A stretch of 64,000 bases of DNA from Entoloma clypeatum (taxonomy: Eukaryota; Basidiomycota; Agaricomycetes; Agaricales; Entolomataceae): NCBI GenBank assembly GCA_963565915.1, contig OY751485.1:2604001-2668000 (forward strand), written 5' to 3'. The position numbers and the translations under genes are program-made. The notes beneath the pieces are model-generated. The model did not search any database. It saw only the letters and a list, made by a program, of their open reading frames with translations, and was not told the DNA's origin. Shown piece by piece: positions 24,539 through 37,529 of the stretch (the stretch's first letter is position 1; every line of letters begins with the position of its first letter).

Positions 24539-24894
24539 GTCCGCCCATTTTATTAATGTTGGGATCAACAGTTCCTGTTCTCGTGCGCTGCTCAGACCTG
24601 TAATCTGTACCGCATGTAATCAATTTCACGATGGGCGGAACCCAGACAATTCTTCCACGACCATCGTTCACCTTGCTCTAAAACAATGAAACTTGGCGAC
24701 CAGCATGTACACCCCATAACCGTTCTAGGACCGCAAAATACTTCCTCAGTGTGCGGGCTGACGAGCAGGAGAAGCTCGTGAATGCTTCTTCGCATTGCTA
24801 TGCTATTGGTGCAAATTCGATGTCTTGTCTTAACGTATCGGCTGCAGTACATCAAGTATTCCTATCTTACGTATAGTCATGCGGGTCGCAAGAT
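24539..24894. other. convergent 3' intergenic region
   Basis: 356 bp lie between the convergent stops of the BAG gene and the RING/TRAF gene. No coding or RNA feature is seen. Confidence 0.5.
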
Positions 24895-26557
24895 TCAAAG
24901 TTTAGTGATTGAGGGCTGCTGTGAATGATGCATTCGGGGTTGAAGAATGGGGGGTAGAGGACCAGGCAAGGGCATCCATTGTCCCGCAGAGTTACCTTCT
25001 CCGACTCCATCTCGCCCAGTCATGTGTGCATTCCGATCCATCATAATAGAATGCACCTGGAATGTTTATCGACTTGTTGAAAACCTTGGGAAAACAGGGG
25101 AAAGAACAACTCACTTGCATCCTCAGCCCGTGTAATCCGGCTCTGAGCCCACCAACTTCCTCCGCCATCCTCATCGTTTCATGAGTCAGAGCAATCTCAT
25201 GTCTCCGTCCCATTGAATCGACGCTGGCCGCCAATCCTACCACACTTTCTCGGAGGCCATGAAGGGTCCCTTCCAAAGTTGTGCTCAGGTTTAGAGGTGC
25301 CACCAAGGGTGCATGTGAGGCAGGATGGTTGATGAAGGGGCATGAGTCGTGTTGGGGGGAGCTGAGCAACTCTATGCCGAACAATGATCGATTTCGAGTA
25401 GGAGGAAATGTCTGCGAGGCGTGGACGGGTTCGGAGACAGGTGTTCCATCCAATTCAGGTGGGAAATATGCCGCGAGCGTGTCCGTAGGGGGCGATGTAA
25501 TCGGGGGCAAAGGGCTGGAATTATGATACTGGGAGAGAGGGTTAGCTGATGCTATCTCAACGCCTGTAGGTAAATGGATGCCGGAATCAGATGTCGAAGC
25601 GCCTGCAGGTCTTCTCGCCAGTTGCATGGTTGTCGATAGGTAAGTACCACCTGCGACCCTCTCGTTGATTTGAAACCAAGGACCCAGGGCGCGCTTCACC
25701 GTGTTTAAATCGCGCTGGAAGTTCTGGGCGAGACCTTCCAAGATCTGTACTTTGTAACGAAGGAGGATGTTTTGTTCAGCGAGCGTTGCGAGACGGCGGC
25801 CAGCCTCGAGGTCACCTTGTTGGGACGTGGAATCTGTGCATGAACAAGGTTGAGCCTGAACGGCCTTTGACAAGGTGCTAGACTCGGATATGGCAGGGGA
25901 CTCGTCGGCTGCTGTTTCCGTCTGCGGAAGGAGTGAGGCGGGGCAGACAAAAAATGATAGGAGGGTGATTTACATTTTGGTTCTCGGGGAAGACGGTGAA
26001 CTCATCTTCTGTATGGTGATGGAGTGGAACGTCCTTGCAGTGCATCATTCCCAGGCACTTTCGCTGGGGACAGGGGACTTGTCGATGTACACATGAAGTG
26101 AGGAGGTGAGCTGGCAGAAGTTGGCGTTGGCATGTATACAGACATCCTTCCGCAGAATGCACACATTCAACCATCAATTCCTCCACCAGCTGCGGGGTGC
26201 GATGAGGGATGACAGAGGCATGAAATATATAGGGGAACGTACGGAGCGGACAATGGGATTAGCTGGTGCAAGATCATCTGGTGTGAGAGGGGAGCGGTCG
26301 ATTGGACATTGAGGTGAATGGGCCAGAGCGCGAAGGATACAGTCTCTGCAAAACGTATGAGCACATGTCCGAGTGACTGTGGGATCTGTGAAGGGCAGCC
26401 TGGGGCAGTGTGAGGATGTGTGCGAGCGAGACTGAAAACGGCCGCACCGGCAGATACAGCATATCTGTCGCAGCGGACGGTGTGTGAGGCATGGATGACA
26501 ATCGAGGGACGAGGAACGTACGAGATTCGAGTTGGGTGAGTCGACATAGTTGTACAT
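24895..26557 (-). CDS. RING finger / TRAF-type zinc-finger protein with coiled coil (putative E3 ligase)
   Basis: Exons 26557-26522, 26464-26448, 26399-26243, 26189-25974, 25921-25115 and 25056-24895 give 464 aa. An in-frame ATG at 26590 would add 11 residues. The RING (residues ~13-50) reads ICCICR, then CAHTFCRDC and CPID, ending in Asp as in TRAF/NRDP1 RINGs. Cys/His-rich TRAF-type fingers follow (VECVHSAEGCLYTCQR, CVHRQVPCPQRKC). A leucine-rich coiled coil comes next (LATLAEQNILLRYKVQILEGL), then a disordered Pro/Ser region and a second short coil. TRAF-like fungal proteins of this type are uncharacterised. Ubiquitin-ligase activity is inferred only from the RING. The 17-nt second exon carries half the first zinc knuckle. 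The start overlaps or abuts that of the divergent reductase gene. Confidence 0.85.
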
Positions 26558-26588
26558 CGTCGCTGCAGCTGAGAGCGCTGACCCAGGC

Positions 26589-27829
26589 ATGGCTCTCTCT
26601 CTAACGTCCACAGTTAGGCTTTCCTCAGGCAGGTCCTTCCATCCGACCTCTTGCCCACCAACCCACTCACGCCCGTCCAAAGGCTATGTTATGCCCCTTC
26701 TCGGGTTTGGCGTCTATCAAAACTACAACACCAAGGAATCTGTTCTCGAAGCATGCAAAGCAGGGTACAGGCATGTTGATTCCGCCCAGGCGTATCGCAA
26801 TGAGGCCGCTGTTGGTGCTGCCATCGCGGAATCAGGTCTAGCTCGAGAGGATGTGTTCATCAGCATGTATACCCTGTTTCTTGCTCATCGCCCTGCTAAT
26901 CACCAGTTCTAAGCGACCAAATGCATCTCGAGATACCACGGCTATGACAGCACCCTGATCGCCGTCAACGAGTCACTTGCCCGATTTCAATTTGGTGTGC
27001 CCTTGCACTGTCCGTATGCCCCCCCCCCAGCTTACTGTACCCTTATTCAAAGACTATATTGACCTCTTTCTCATCCACGACCCATACTCAGGGAATGATC
27101 GGCGCTTGGCCACGTACAAGGCGTTACTAGAGATGAAACACGCAGGGAAAATCAGAACGGTTGGCGTTTCGAACTTGTGTGCTCTCCCGTATCCCACAAA
27201 CCCTGCTGCCGCACTGACGGCTTTCTACACCATAGCGGCGTGAAACATTTGGAAGAAATTAATGCTGCAGGGTTTCCTATGCCCTCCGTCAATCAGATCG
27301 AGGTGTGCCCGTATTACTTCACTTTGCTTGCTTGCCAAGGAATTGGCGGTCTTGCCGCGGCTCGCAGAATGCCTCATTCGTCATATTCTCTAGATCCACC
27401 CTTTCTGTCAGCAGCGGGCTATTGTATTGTATTGTAGGGAACATCTCATTGTGGTGCAAGCCTATTGCCCTCTCGTCCGAGGTCAAATGGATCACCCGAC
27501 CATCACGGCCCTAGCTTCCAAGGTCGGAGCAAGATCTGAATAGAACCTTAGCCCTTCAGCTGACAGTCACATTAGTACATTCGTGATCCAGCTCAGATTC
27601 TCCTTCGCTGGTCTCTTCAAAAAGGGTGAATCCATTGATGTATGGTGCTGCAACCATGCTTACGCCTGACAGTTTTGTTCCCTTACCCAAGAGCGCGACT
27701 CCAGCCCGGATCCACTCGAATACCCAACTTTACGATTTTAAGCTGACACACGAAGACATGCAGAAGCTCGACTCCTTGGACCGCGGCAAAGACGGTGCTA
27801 TCAGCTGGAATCCAGTTGATGCAGACTGA
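26589..27829 (+). CDS. Aldo-keto reductase
   Basis: Exons 26589-26628, 26683-26862, 26914-26994, 27053-27176, 27236-27302, 27394-27522, 27576-27625 and 27673-27829 give 275 aa, normal for the family. The catalytic tetrad is visible: Asp and Tyr of HVDSAQAYRNE, Lys of ITTKC and His of LFLIHDP. The NADPH-binding C-terminal loop FVPLPKSATPARIHSN is intact. It ends in RGKDGAISWNPVDAD, as in basidiomycete 2,5-diketogluconate-reductase-like proteins. The substrate cannot be told. Introns 1 and 2 both begin with GC (CAG/GCAGGT and TCA/GCATGT). Only those choices give LSSGYVMPLLGFG and VFITTKC. Intron 5 is longer than usual (91 nt). Confidence 0.9.
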
Positions 27830-28331
27830 TCATGGGGCCTGCTTTCTTGGGAAAGGAGTGACTCCGAGTCCATACATGGCTAGTCTGTCTGGTGGCCGTT
27901 CACAGTTCACTTGATACATGTCATAAGTAGAACTTTCCAACGGAAGACCATTGCTCAACAAGGTATGAACAAGTCAAAGATCAGGTTATTAAGCAACGAG
28001 TGATTATAAGGTATGGTAGGTATGTACTGTGTATGATATTCTGCAAGGAAGGGGAAGCCATGGCAAAAGGAAGATGGAAGAAGATGAATGTACATGAATT
28101 AACAAGGTGTCGACAAGCCAAAAGAATGTGTGGATTATGGGTAAGCCAGAAAATATCATGGAGTAGCGAGAGAAAGCGATCGTGGGGCAACAAGTAAGTC
28201 ACATTTGTATGTCTTGGTAGATGAAGGTGGGCATATGCAAAGCAGAGACGGCCTGCGGTGTTGTTACAGACTCATGGTGGGCATAAACGTGTTTCTGCTT
28301 TCAAGCATCGATAGAGACACTCCGGGAAACT
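27830..28331. other. convergent 3' intergenic region
   Basis: 502 bp lie between the convergent stops of the reductase and the homeodomain gene. Nothing recognisable is present. Confidence 0.5.
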
Positions 28332-30483
28332 TCATGTATAGGTGGCATAGACATTGTGGGTCATGTATTCCACGGACCCCATCGTCGATCGGTATGGTAG
28401 GTCTGCCGCGCTAAACGTTTGATTCAGGGAATTGAGTTGACTACCGGGTCCGGTGGAATAATCTTCAGGCAGGTAGGAGCCGGAATAGCCATGGTCATAT
28501 TGGTATCTGCAATCAAAGTCTGCAGAACTAACGACTGCTTGGGCGGGGGCAACTTCTTGGCCATTGCCCTGGGAGAACGGGTACTGATTGATAGACTGAA
28601 TAATGTCCGGCTCGATGACGCGCGGGACGATCGATGGGCTCGCAAGTGATATGTGCTTGAGGGAAGTGCTATTGACCTTGTTATAGGGTCAGAGGTAATA
28701 AAAAATCCATACTTTGAGATCAGATAGATACCTGATCAGAGTGGCTTTGAAGCGCATTCGCAAGTTCGCTTGACCTGGAGATAGGGATGGGGGATGTCCT
28801 ATTATTCATTGGATGATGGCCACCGGGAATCTCTGGCGAAATTGCTGACGTGGGTGACGGGTATGACCCTGTTTGTGCGCAAACATCGTTGCTGTTGACC
28901 CTAATGACCCCGCAGGCACTGAAATCCTCTTGAAGCGCACATTTCTCATGCTCTTGGGGGTTCATCATGGAATCTTGAGTTCCGCTGACATCCAGGTTGG
29001 ACATCAGTGATGCAAACGGCCCTGACACACTAGGGAAAATATTAAAATAAACGCTTTGGATACCAGAGAACCCAAAAGATACCAAGAATCGCGTCTGACA
29101 CTGAGGGCGTACTCAGCATCAGCGAAGTGTTGGACAGCTTCTGGATAACATGAACTGTTGAGGCTGGAGTCGCTCGTGGCAACCGACGCGATTGAGCCGA
29201 ACCGCGACGAAGGATAATATGAGGCTGACGGGAAGTTACCATCCTCATCATCTTGTTCTGGTTCTCGGTATGGGAAGGCTCGCAAGGAATCCGGGGAATT
29301 TCCCTCGCTGCCTCCCGAGCTTGTGGACACCATGGACGGCGTATTGGCGGCGCCGAAGGAGAAGTTCGGCGATGGTAATGGACCTGGAAGAGGTGAGGGT
29401 AGGTTCCGAGAGGGAACAGCGTAGAGCTGATTGTCCGGAAGAGATGCCCTGAATGCACTGTGGTTTGAGAGTGGCGATGGGGAAGAGGAAACGGTACTCT
29501 GCGGGGATATGCGGAAAGCACCGACAGATGCGCGCCGGATGTCCAGAGGGTAAGGGATAGACGGGGAAGCCCGGCGCGAATAGTGACCAGGGCGGCCGAG
29601 TGGCCGGCGCATGGGCGCCATTGCCCGTGGGCCATAGAGAGCAGTGTTCTTTGCTCTAGCGAGATGGGCGTAAGGATTGTTAGCTAGGCGCTGAAGGCTC
29701 GCATCCACAGACAACCTTCTTGTCAAGGGGTCGAAAGCATCAGGAGGACTGTTTGTAGAAAACTCGTAATGAGGAAAGGCATTCGCTGGCAAGGAGCCCC
29801 GGCGGTGGGAAAGGGAATGAATGTCTGCGGGAGTCGCCCAAGCTGGCGGGGACTGATCTTGAACGACCTGTATATGCGGGACTGAAGGCGACGCGCTGGC
29901 AGGGCTTGATGCTTGGGATGGCGAATCCAGGGTTCCACACGCGTCACTAAAAGGGGGACTTGGATGGGCAGATGTAGGGGACACAGAGGTAGGTTCCTCC
30001 TCGCTCGACGGTTTAGGGACATTTGAGTTGGTTGCGCCTATTTTCCTGGCTTTGGTTGCCTTGAGCTTTTCCTTCGCTCGGCTACAAAAAAAATTATAAA
30101 ACGTAGTCAAAAGTAGTTTCGAGGTCACATACCGGTTCTGGAACCACACCTAGAATGAAGGAACTTGTAAGAAAACGAGAGCTGAGAACAGGTGGAATCT
30201 GGCTTACCTGGACGCCTCTGGCGGTCATGCCGAGTTGTGTGGCGAGGTCGACCCGCAGAGGCCCATTCGGTTTTGTGTCGCGTTTGAAGACGCTTTCAAG
30301 AGTCTTTAGCTGTGCGTTGGTCGTCCTCTTGCGGTGCTTGACTTCGTTCGGGGTATATGGGTAGAAGGCGCGAAAGTCAGCGGCGGTCGTGTCCATCAAG
30401 GGGACGGTGGGCGGGGTGCAGACGTGGTAAGTGTTGGGAGTAGGATGTGACTTTGGGGAACGACGGTCGGGGAGGGGGAGCAT
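28332..30483 (-). CDS. Homeodomain transcription factor
   Basis: Exons 30483-30208, 30149-30133, 30081-29083, 29029-28732 and 28676-28332 give 644 aa. A complete homeodomain lies at residues ~50-109: RKRTTNAQLKTLESVF, LATQLGMTARGVQ and VWFQNRRAKEKLK. Its recognition helix core (VWFQNR) is carried by a 17-nt exon. The rest is Ser/Pro-rich and disordered, with many SP motifs, and ends in an Asn/Tyr/Ser-rich tail. There is no TALE insertion, so it is a typical homeodomain. It is a solitary gene with no pheromone receptor or second homeodomain gene nearby, so a mating-type A locus is not suggested. It is more likely a developmental or stress regulator; the target genes are unknown. Confidence 0.9.
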
Positions 30484-30647
30484 ATTGTGGGGAGATTAGG
30501 GACCGAGATATATGTGTTCAGAACATGGGGGGCGAAAAGAACGGCAAACTCGCGTGCAGGGTCCTATCCCCCCGCGTTGCCTTGTCCTCCGTTGCCAGGA
30601 ACCCGTATTCAATTGCGCACTCTATACATCTTACTTGTAAACTACTG

Positions 30648-33600
30648 TCATATACACACATCCATCGCCCCATTATCTATCCTGCAACGTCCGAGAATCT
30701 CTTCCAAGAATCCTCGGTGCACACTCCCTAACGGAGATGCAGCGAACAGACAAGTTCCGTTACGTTTTGCCGCAATATACATACCTTCCATAATCACTCG
30801 TGCTCGGCTCACAACCGGGTGCTTGTAAATGGCATGGACGCTCATGCGCAGGGATGGCTCCGTGCGCATCATCTGCTTGATCATCTCCAACAGCTCAGGA
30901 CTGCCATCAAGGTCGACCTGGGAGAAATCCTCTTGACGTAGCCGATGCCAAGCCTCCCCTCTAAAGCAGTCAATTAAACAACCTATACTTCGGACCGTAG
31001 AAAAAAAAAACTGACTGATCAGGGACCACAATGTTGGACGCTGTCTCTAGAATCGTCATCCCGAAGCTAAGTGGTAGCTGACGTGAGAAACGTATTCTAG
31101 ACGCTACAAGCTCCGAGTACACCTACCTGAACATGTCGGCCGCCTTGCTATATTTTCCTTGAAGAACCTCCGGCGCGAGATATAGTTTGTCACCCTCCCG
31201 TTCGAATCCACCCCCTCCCGATGCGGCATCGACATGAATGGGTCGTGGCCACAACGAAGCCATACCAAAATCGCCAATCTTGAAGCGCCCATGAACAGTC
31301 ACAAAGACGTTCGATGGCTTCAGATCCAAGTGAATAACACCAGCCTCGTGGATAAATCGAAGACCCTGTTGTGCATTTGATTAAAGATTGAAAGGGAACC
31401 GAATAGCACAGACTTACGTTGCTAAGATCAACGACGATCTTCCATACTCTGTCTTCATCCAATCTCGGATACGCGCGGCCAAACTCCCACAGGAACTGTG
31501 CAAGATTGCCGGACTCACACAGCTCTGTTTGGATGTACAGTGTCTCGTCCTCCTCCCAACTGTCGATATACGCCAGGACATTGGGATGGCGGTTTCGTTC
31601 ATATTCAGCGTGGGAGGCGATGTGAGATAGATGCTGCAAAATCTCAACTTCCTCTCGCAGTCGGAGTCTGAAGGCCAAAAAAGAAGTGGAGCATCAGAAG
31701 TTGTTCAACAGAACCCTGACCTGACCCGTACCGATGTCGCGGACCCTCGAATCGTTTTGACCTTTTGACCGCATAAACTTCACTATCATTACTGTTTTTG
31801 CGATGAACTTTGATGACTTTGCCGAATTCGCCGCTCCCGACTTCGTCCTCTGCAAGGAACTCACGTTCAAAACGACCAGGTTGTCCATGGCTGCATGATT
31901 TAAACATTCGCTCGGTGGAGGGCCTAGGAGTACATCCGATTGGTAATCGCCGTGAGGACGGCACGCTGGGAGAATTGATTGTGGCGTTTGAACTACTCGA
32001 TGAACCAGAAGTTGATCGTCCAGGTGTTAACTTCAAAGCGTTTGTTGACGATGAGAATTGGGCAGAAACAAGAGGGGCAGTGGGATGCCAATCTGTGTGG
32101 GTGACAGCAATGAGCGTTGCAGGAGGATAGGCGGTCTTAGATTGTTACCTTTGCTCTTCAGCCTGGTCGGTGTGCCTGAAGAGGAGATGGATTCACTTCC
32201 GCTGGAAAACGCACCGCTGCTACTTCTACGCATCAGCCAGCGAGTCCGAGACTTGAGTTCATCTTGCCGAGTGGCCGCCGGCGGCCTACCCCATCCCAAT
32301 CCCACATATTTCGCTCTCCCCTGGCCTGGGCTCTCTTCTAGTTCCGAGTCCGTATCTTGATCTGACGGTAACTTCCCCGCCTTCTTCCCGAAGGCTGGAA
32401 AGGCCGCCGGCAGACTCTGTCTTGGTACCTTACCCTTCTTCGCATCCCAGTCGAAGCGAACCCCGACCTTCGAAGCCACAGCGCTCTGCCATGGTCGTGC
32501 TCCGCTAGCAAGATATTGCGTCTTTAGTCTCTTCACGGGTGTACCAGGGACCTTCTTTTTTGCATCATGTGGCCCTTTAGAGGCCGCAGCCAGTGCGCGC
32601 ATAATGAACGCGTCGACGTCTAGACGTTCCTCAGATCCCACGTTATCACTCCCTCTCACCAAAATACTAGGCCAGCCTGAACTCGAATCAGGCTCAGAAC
32701 TCGGGGTAACCAGATTGTCGTCCATATCGGATTGAAGAGAACCAACGCTGGTTGAAGCCGGTGGCATTGGGGGCAAGACACACAGATATTCACCGCTGAT
32801 ACACATGCTGTCATCGTCATCGTCATCACTCATCATTACAACACCAGAATCCCTTGGTTTGTACTTTCGAGGCAGGGTAGCAGGGTCACTCCTCTTTAGG
32901 CGAGGCGGGGGCGTGTCTTCGGTGACGCTGAACATGAAAGAAGACTCCGGTGCCCCAGCACCAAAAAACATTTCTTCTTCCTCATCAGTGTCAGGTTTGC
33001 GAGGTCGCGTGCCACAAGGTGGCGATGATTGAGGCGAAGCCGACACCGCTTTCCTCTGGATAGTGTTCCACGCTTGTATATCGTTTCTGGTGCCGCTGGG
33101 TCCGGCATAACTGTGACGATTGGTGATTTTTGGGGGTACGCTTCCTGCAAAGGGCGCAAGAGCGGGTGCAGAGGACAATGACGGGGTACTGGTCCGAGAG
33201 CGCATGAGAGGCGGCTGAGAAGGCGCAGATACGATTGATGGTCCGAAAAAGAGGGATGCCGCGCTCATGTTATCCTGCCGGCTCATGTTGACTCGGGTGG
33301 GTTGCAAGATGGGTTTTGGAGGATGAGGATGTGTATTGCTAAGGCGCCGTCGGGGTAGCGGAGATGCTGAATCTGAATCTGAAGAGGAGGACGACGTCCG
33401 TTTTCGCGAGTGAGCAGCAGAAGGAAAGGCAATGCCTGAGTGTCGCGGTCTAGCGTTCGTCTTGGATGAGACATACTAGATATGTTATGTAAAATAGTCT
33501 GGGAACGCTTGATGGAAGGACGGACGTACTTTAGTCGGGGACGGTGATTGGCGAACGCTTTCAAGCAACTCAGCAGATAGAGGTCTTCTGCGGGCTCTTC

Positions 33601-34597
33601 TCTTGATGATATGGCCACCTGGTGATATTGCCTCTGCGACCTCTTCCTTCTCTCGTCCTTTGCCGTTGGCGTCCAAATATTCGTGACCTGACGATTTTTT
33701 GAGAGCGGAATGATTGTATTTCGATTGGGCAGCGTTGAACAAGGCACCACGACGATGGTGATCGTCGTCGTCCATTTCGCATCCTGAATCGTCGTCAAGA
33801 GTTGAGAAATTTTCTAGAGAGTTGTTTGGGTCAGTGATGCTCAATCGTGTCAAGGTGGTCGTTTGTCTCCTCAGGTAGGCATCGGTTTCAGCCTTTGTCC
33901 GCGGGGTCGCAGGGATAAACCTTGGGGCAGGAAGTGGTGCGAGGCGATCAAGCGTTGCGGAATTTTTGAGAGAAGCTGAATGCAAGGTTGCAGAGGAGAT
34001 GTCGATGGGAGTGAGATTATGTGGGCGAACCGGAGTTGAGACAAGGTGTGGCGTTGACTTGCGTTTGATTCCGATACCTAGGCGAGTGGCGGGGCTGGGA
34101 GGATCAGGAGGAGCGAGGGAATGGTCGGGAAGGGGGGGAGAACGGAATCGGGCGGGGGGGAGGGCAGAACGGCTGGACATGCGGAGGATTTGCTTGATGG
34201 GGGTACGGAGAGGTTGGGACGAGGATGGAGGGAAGAAGGGGGAGAAAGACGTGCCGGTGGAAGGTGATGAGAGAAAAATGGAGCCGTCGTCGTCGTCTGG
34301 GACGATGGGGTGGGGCTTAGAGAGACCGAGAGAGCGGGAATGCAGGGCAGGGGATTTGTACGGGGACTGGAGAAAGAGATCATCTAGATGGGGGTTGAAC
34401 GAGCTGGGGAACAGCGGAGGCTGGCGCAGCGGGGAGGGAGTGAGCATGGGCGAATCGTACGATGACGGATCCGACGACGCGGGGACCAGCCTTGGTGGGG
34501 TGCAGTGTCGCGGCCGGAACGAGGGCGACATCCCCGGGTCCCTGGTCATCCTTTGCATGAAGTAGTCCTTTGTAGGGGATTCTGCGACCATGAGCAT
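30648..34597 (-). CDS. Wee1/Swe1-family protein kinase (CDK inhibitor kinase)
   Basis: Exons 34597-33530, 33475-32149, 32092-31732, 31667-31418, 31365-31127, 31066-31016 and 30960-30648 give 1202 aa. About 860 N-terminal residues are Ser/Pro-rich and disordered with many SP/TP sites. The kinase domain follows: EDEVGSGEFGKVIKV (~870), VYAVKRSK, HLDLKPSNVF (~1015), IGDFGMAS and LAPEVL. The insert after NVFVTVHGRFKIGDF and the motif FSFGMTILETA are typical of Wee1. Wee1 kinases phosphorylate the Tyr of Cdc28/Cdc2 and delay mitosis. An in-frame ATG at 34726 would add 43 residues but crosses the putative HEM2 promoter elements, so 34597 was chosen. The large N-terminus makes it resemble Swe1 in layout. 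Confidence 0.92.
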
Positions 34598-34810
34598 CGC
34601 TGAGTGTGTGTATCGCTGGGGGTCGTGGCGGGTTTCGTTGGCGTCGTGGCGGACAATGAGCAAAGTGGGTTCTCCCACGTCCCCAGTCAACAATACCACG
34701 TGACCGCGATGATCTACTGTGTCCACGTGCTCCTTGGTCGCCAGTTTTGCTCCCGCGAGCGCCGGAGTCGGAGCAGATAACGTTCCCTCAATCGTGCGCC
34801 CACTGTAGGT
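34598..34810. promoter_or_regulatory. bidirectional promoter with two CACGTG boxes
   Basis: 213 bp separate the divergent WEE1-type and HEM2 genes. Perfect CACGTG hexamers occur at 34697-34702 (followed by AC) and 34724-34729. They lie about 110 and 85 bp upstream of the HEM2 ATG, with a third CACGT core near 34676. Clustered E-boxes suggest bHLH (Cbf1-like) control, but this is inference. Confidence 0.4.
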
Positions 34811-36011
<1,201 letters not shown>

Positions 36012-36044
36012 TAGCGTGGGAAATTAGAGACTTTTCACCATACC

Positions 36045-36909
36045 ATGCCTGACATACGCCTGATTCTGTTCGTCGTGCTCACTGCCGTTGTCTTCCTCGC
36101 GACTGCCTACTCCGTTGCGCACCACACCTACCTCGACACATCCAATCCAATCCTCACCCATCTGCCCCATCCCCTCTCGCATACCCATGGCTATGCAAAT
36201 AAAGCAAACCCCCTCAACGTCTATTTCATCAAGAAAGCTTGGGCTTGGGCTTCTCTCGTCTTCTTCTTTTCCTGGTTCACAAGTCCCCTTCCCATACGCA
36301 CATTACACAGGTGGGGAAAGTGGGCAGCAGAGACCGTCACATGGCTCATCTTCACTACCTGGTTTTTCGGCCCATCCATCCTCGAGCGTGTCACATTAGC
36401 TTCTGGAGGAGAATGCGTCCTGTCGTTGCCATCCGGAGACCCTATCACCATCCCAACAGAACACTGTCTTACCAGGTCATCCATCTCACCAGCCAGCCAC
36501 CCCCATATATTCACTTCCTTTATCCCCCCTGTCGGATGGCGCGCTGCCCCACGACTGAGAAGAGGTCATGATGTCTCCGGCCACATATTTCTCCTCACCA
36601 TGTCCTCACTCTTCCTCGCTGATCAACTTCGGTACTCACTAAGAGCGAGGCGTCGTTCGATTTGGCATAAGGTCGCAATCTCCGCAAATGTTGTCGTTAT
36701 ACTCCTTTGCTTGTTTTCAACATATACCACCAGCTTGTATTTCCACTCTCCACTCGAGAAACTATCCGGTTACCGTGAGTTCCACTTTAATCTCTTCATA
36801 TTTCTCACAAACCTGCTCCCTTTCAGTCCTCGGCGTGTCTGGCTTCGCCGTCTCAGTGCTACCCGAGCTCATTCGAGCCCTGACGACTCCCAATCTCTAC
36901 ACGGCCTAA
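36045..36909 (+). CDS. FIT2/Scs3-family ER protein (lipid droplet formation)
   Basis: Two exons, 36045-36774 and 36827-36909, give 270 aa. About six hydrophobic segments are visible, the first at residues ~5-25. Family landmarks are NPLNVYFIKKAWAW, TTWFFGPSI and the catalytic-type HDVSGHIFLLTMSSLFL, with the two His conserved in FIT proteins, followed by further helices. FIT2 proteins are ER acyl-CoA diphosphatases that support lipid droplet budding and ER membrane homeostasis; yeast Scs3 also affects phospholipid synthesis. It starts 33 bp after the HEM2 stop, so its promoter must lie within HEM2 or the two may share a transcript. Confidence 0.88.
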
Positions 36910-37529
36910 GAATTTCGACGAGGAAGACCCTATGTCATATTTACCTAATCTCGGATACGGATCCTGCTGAGAATTCGCCAATAGCATAACATTAAAAACT
37001 TTCCTATAGTCTATGCAAGAGTCCATATGAGAGTCTAATTCATCAACGAAGGGGCATGATAATGGCCGAACAGATACGACGCATGTCCCTCGTCACCACG
37101 CCAATAACAAGATGGTGCATAGATATTCTACGAGTCTCAAGAGCTCACACCGTCTTCTCAGAAAATCGAACATCCGTGACCAATGTTTTTCTCTTTCTAT
37201 CACACATAAGATCTGTATAGGAAGTAGAGCGTAGGCTGGCCACTCCTTCGCCGACAAGAGCTATGACGAATATTGTATGCATGTTTCAGTCTCGAATCGT
37301 GGCTTCGATGATGATCAGTCTTTACAGAAATTTGACATTTGTCTCCGAGGAGCACTTGGGTCTATGTGCCCTTCTGGGCTGGAGTATTGGCAGTATCCAA
37401 GTAGAATCGCAGAGTCAATCCAGATTCCATTGCAGTGATAAAGACATGCATAAAGTTGAAGCTGGCAACAAATAGACAACTCAAAGATGTAGACACTCAT
37501 CGAGCAAACGGGTGGCCACTGGAGCGACT
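36910..37529. other. convergent 3' intergenic region
   Basis: 620 bp lie between the convergent stops of the FIT2-like and BSD genes. I see no gene, RNA or repeat. Confidence 0.5.

Noticed and set aside
28332..30483. Mating-type A locus because of a homeodomain gene
   Set aside because: Only one homeodomain gene is present, with none of the usual neighbours (a second divergent HD gene or the mip1 peptidase).
31195..31212. GTTCGAATCC, resembling a tRNA B box
   Set aside because: It lies inside the kinase coding exon; no A box, cloverleaf or T-run terminator is nearby.
34598..34726. Longer N-terminus for the Wee1-type kinase starting at 34726
   Set aside because: In frame, but it runs through both CACGTG boxes and towards HEM2; the ATG at 34597 is simpler.
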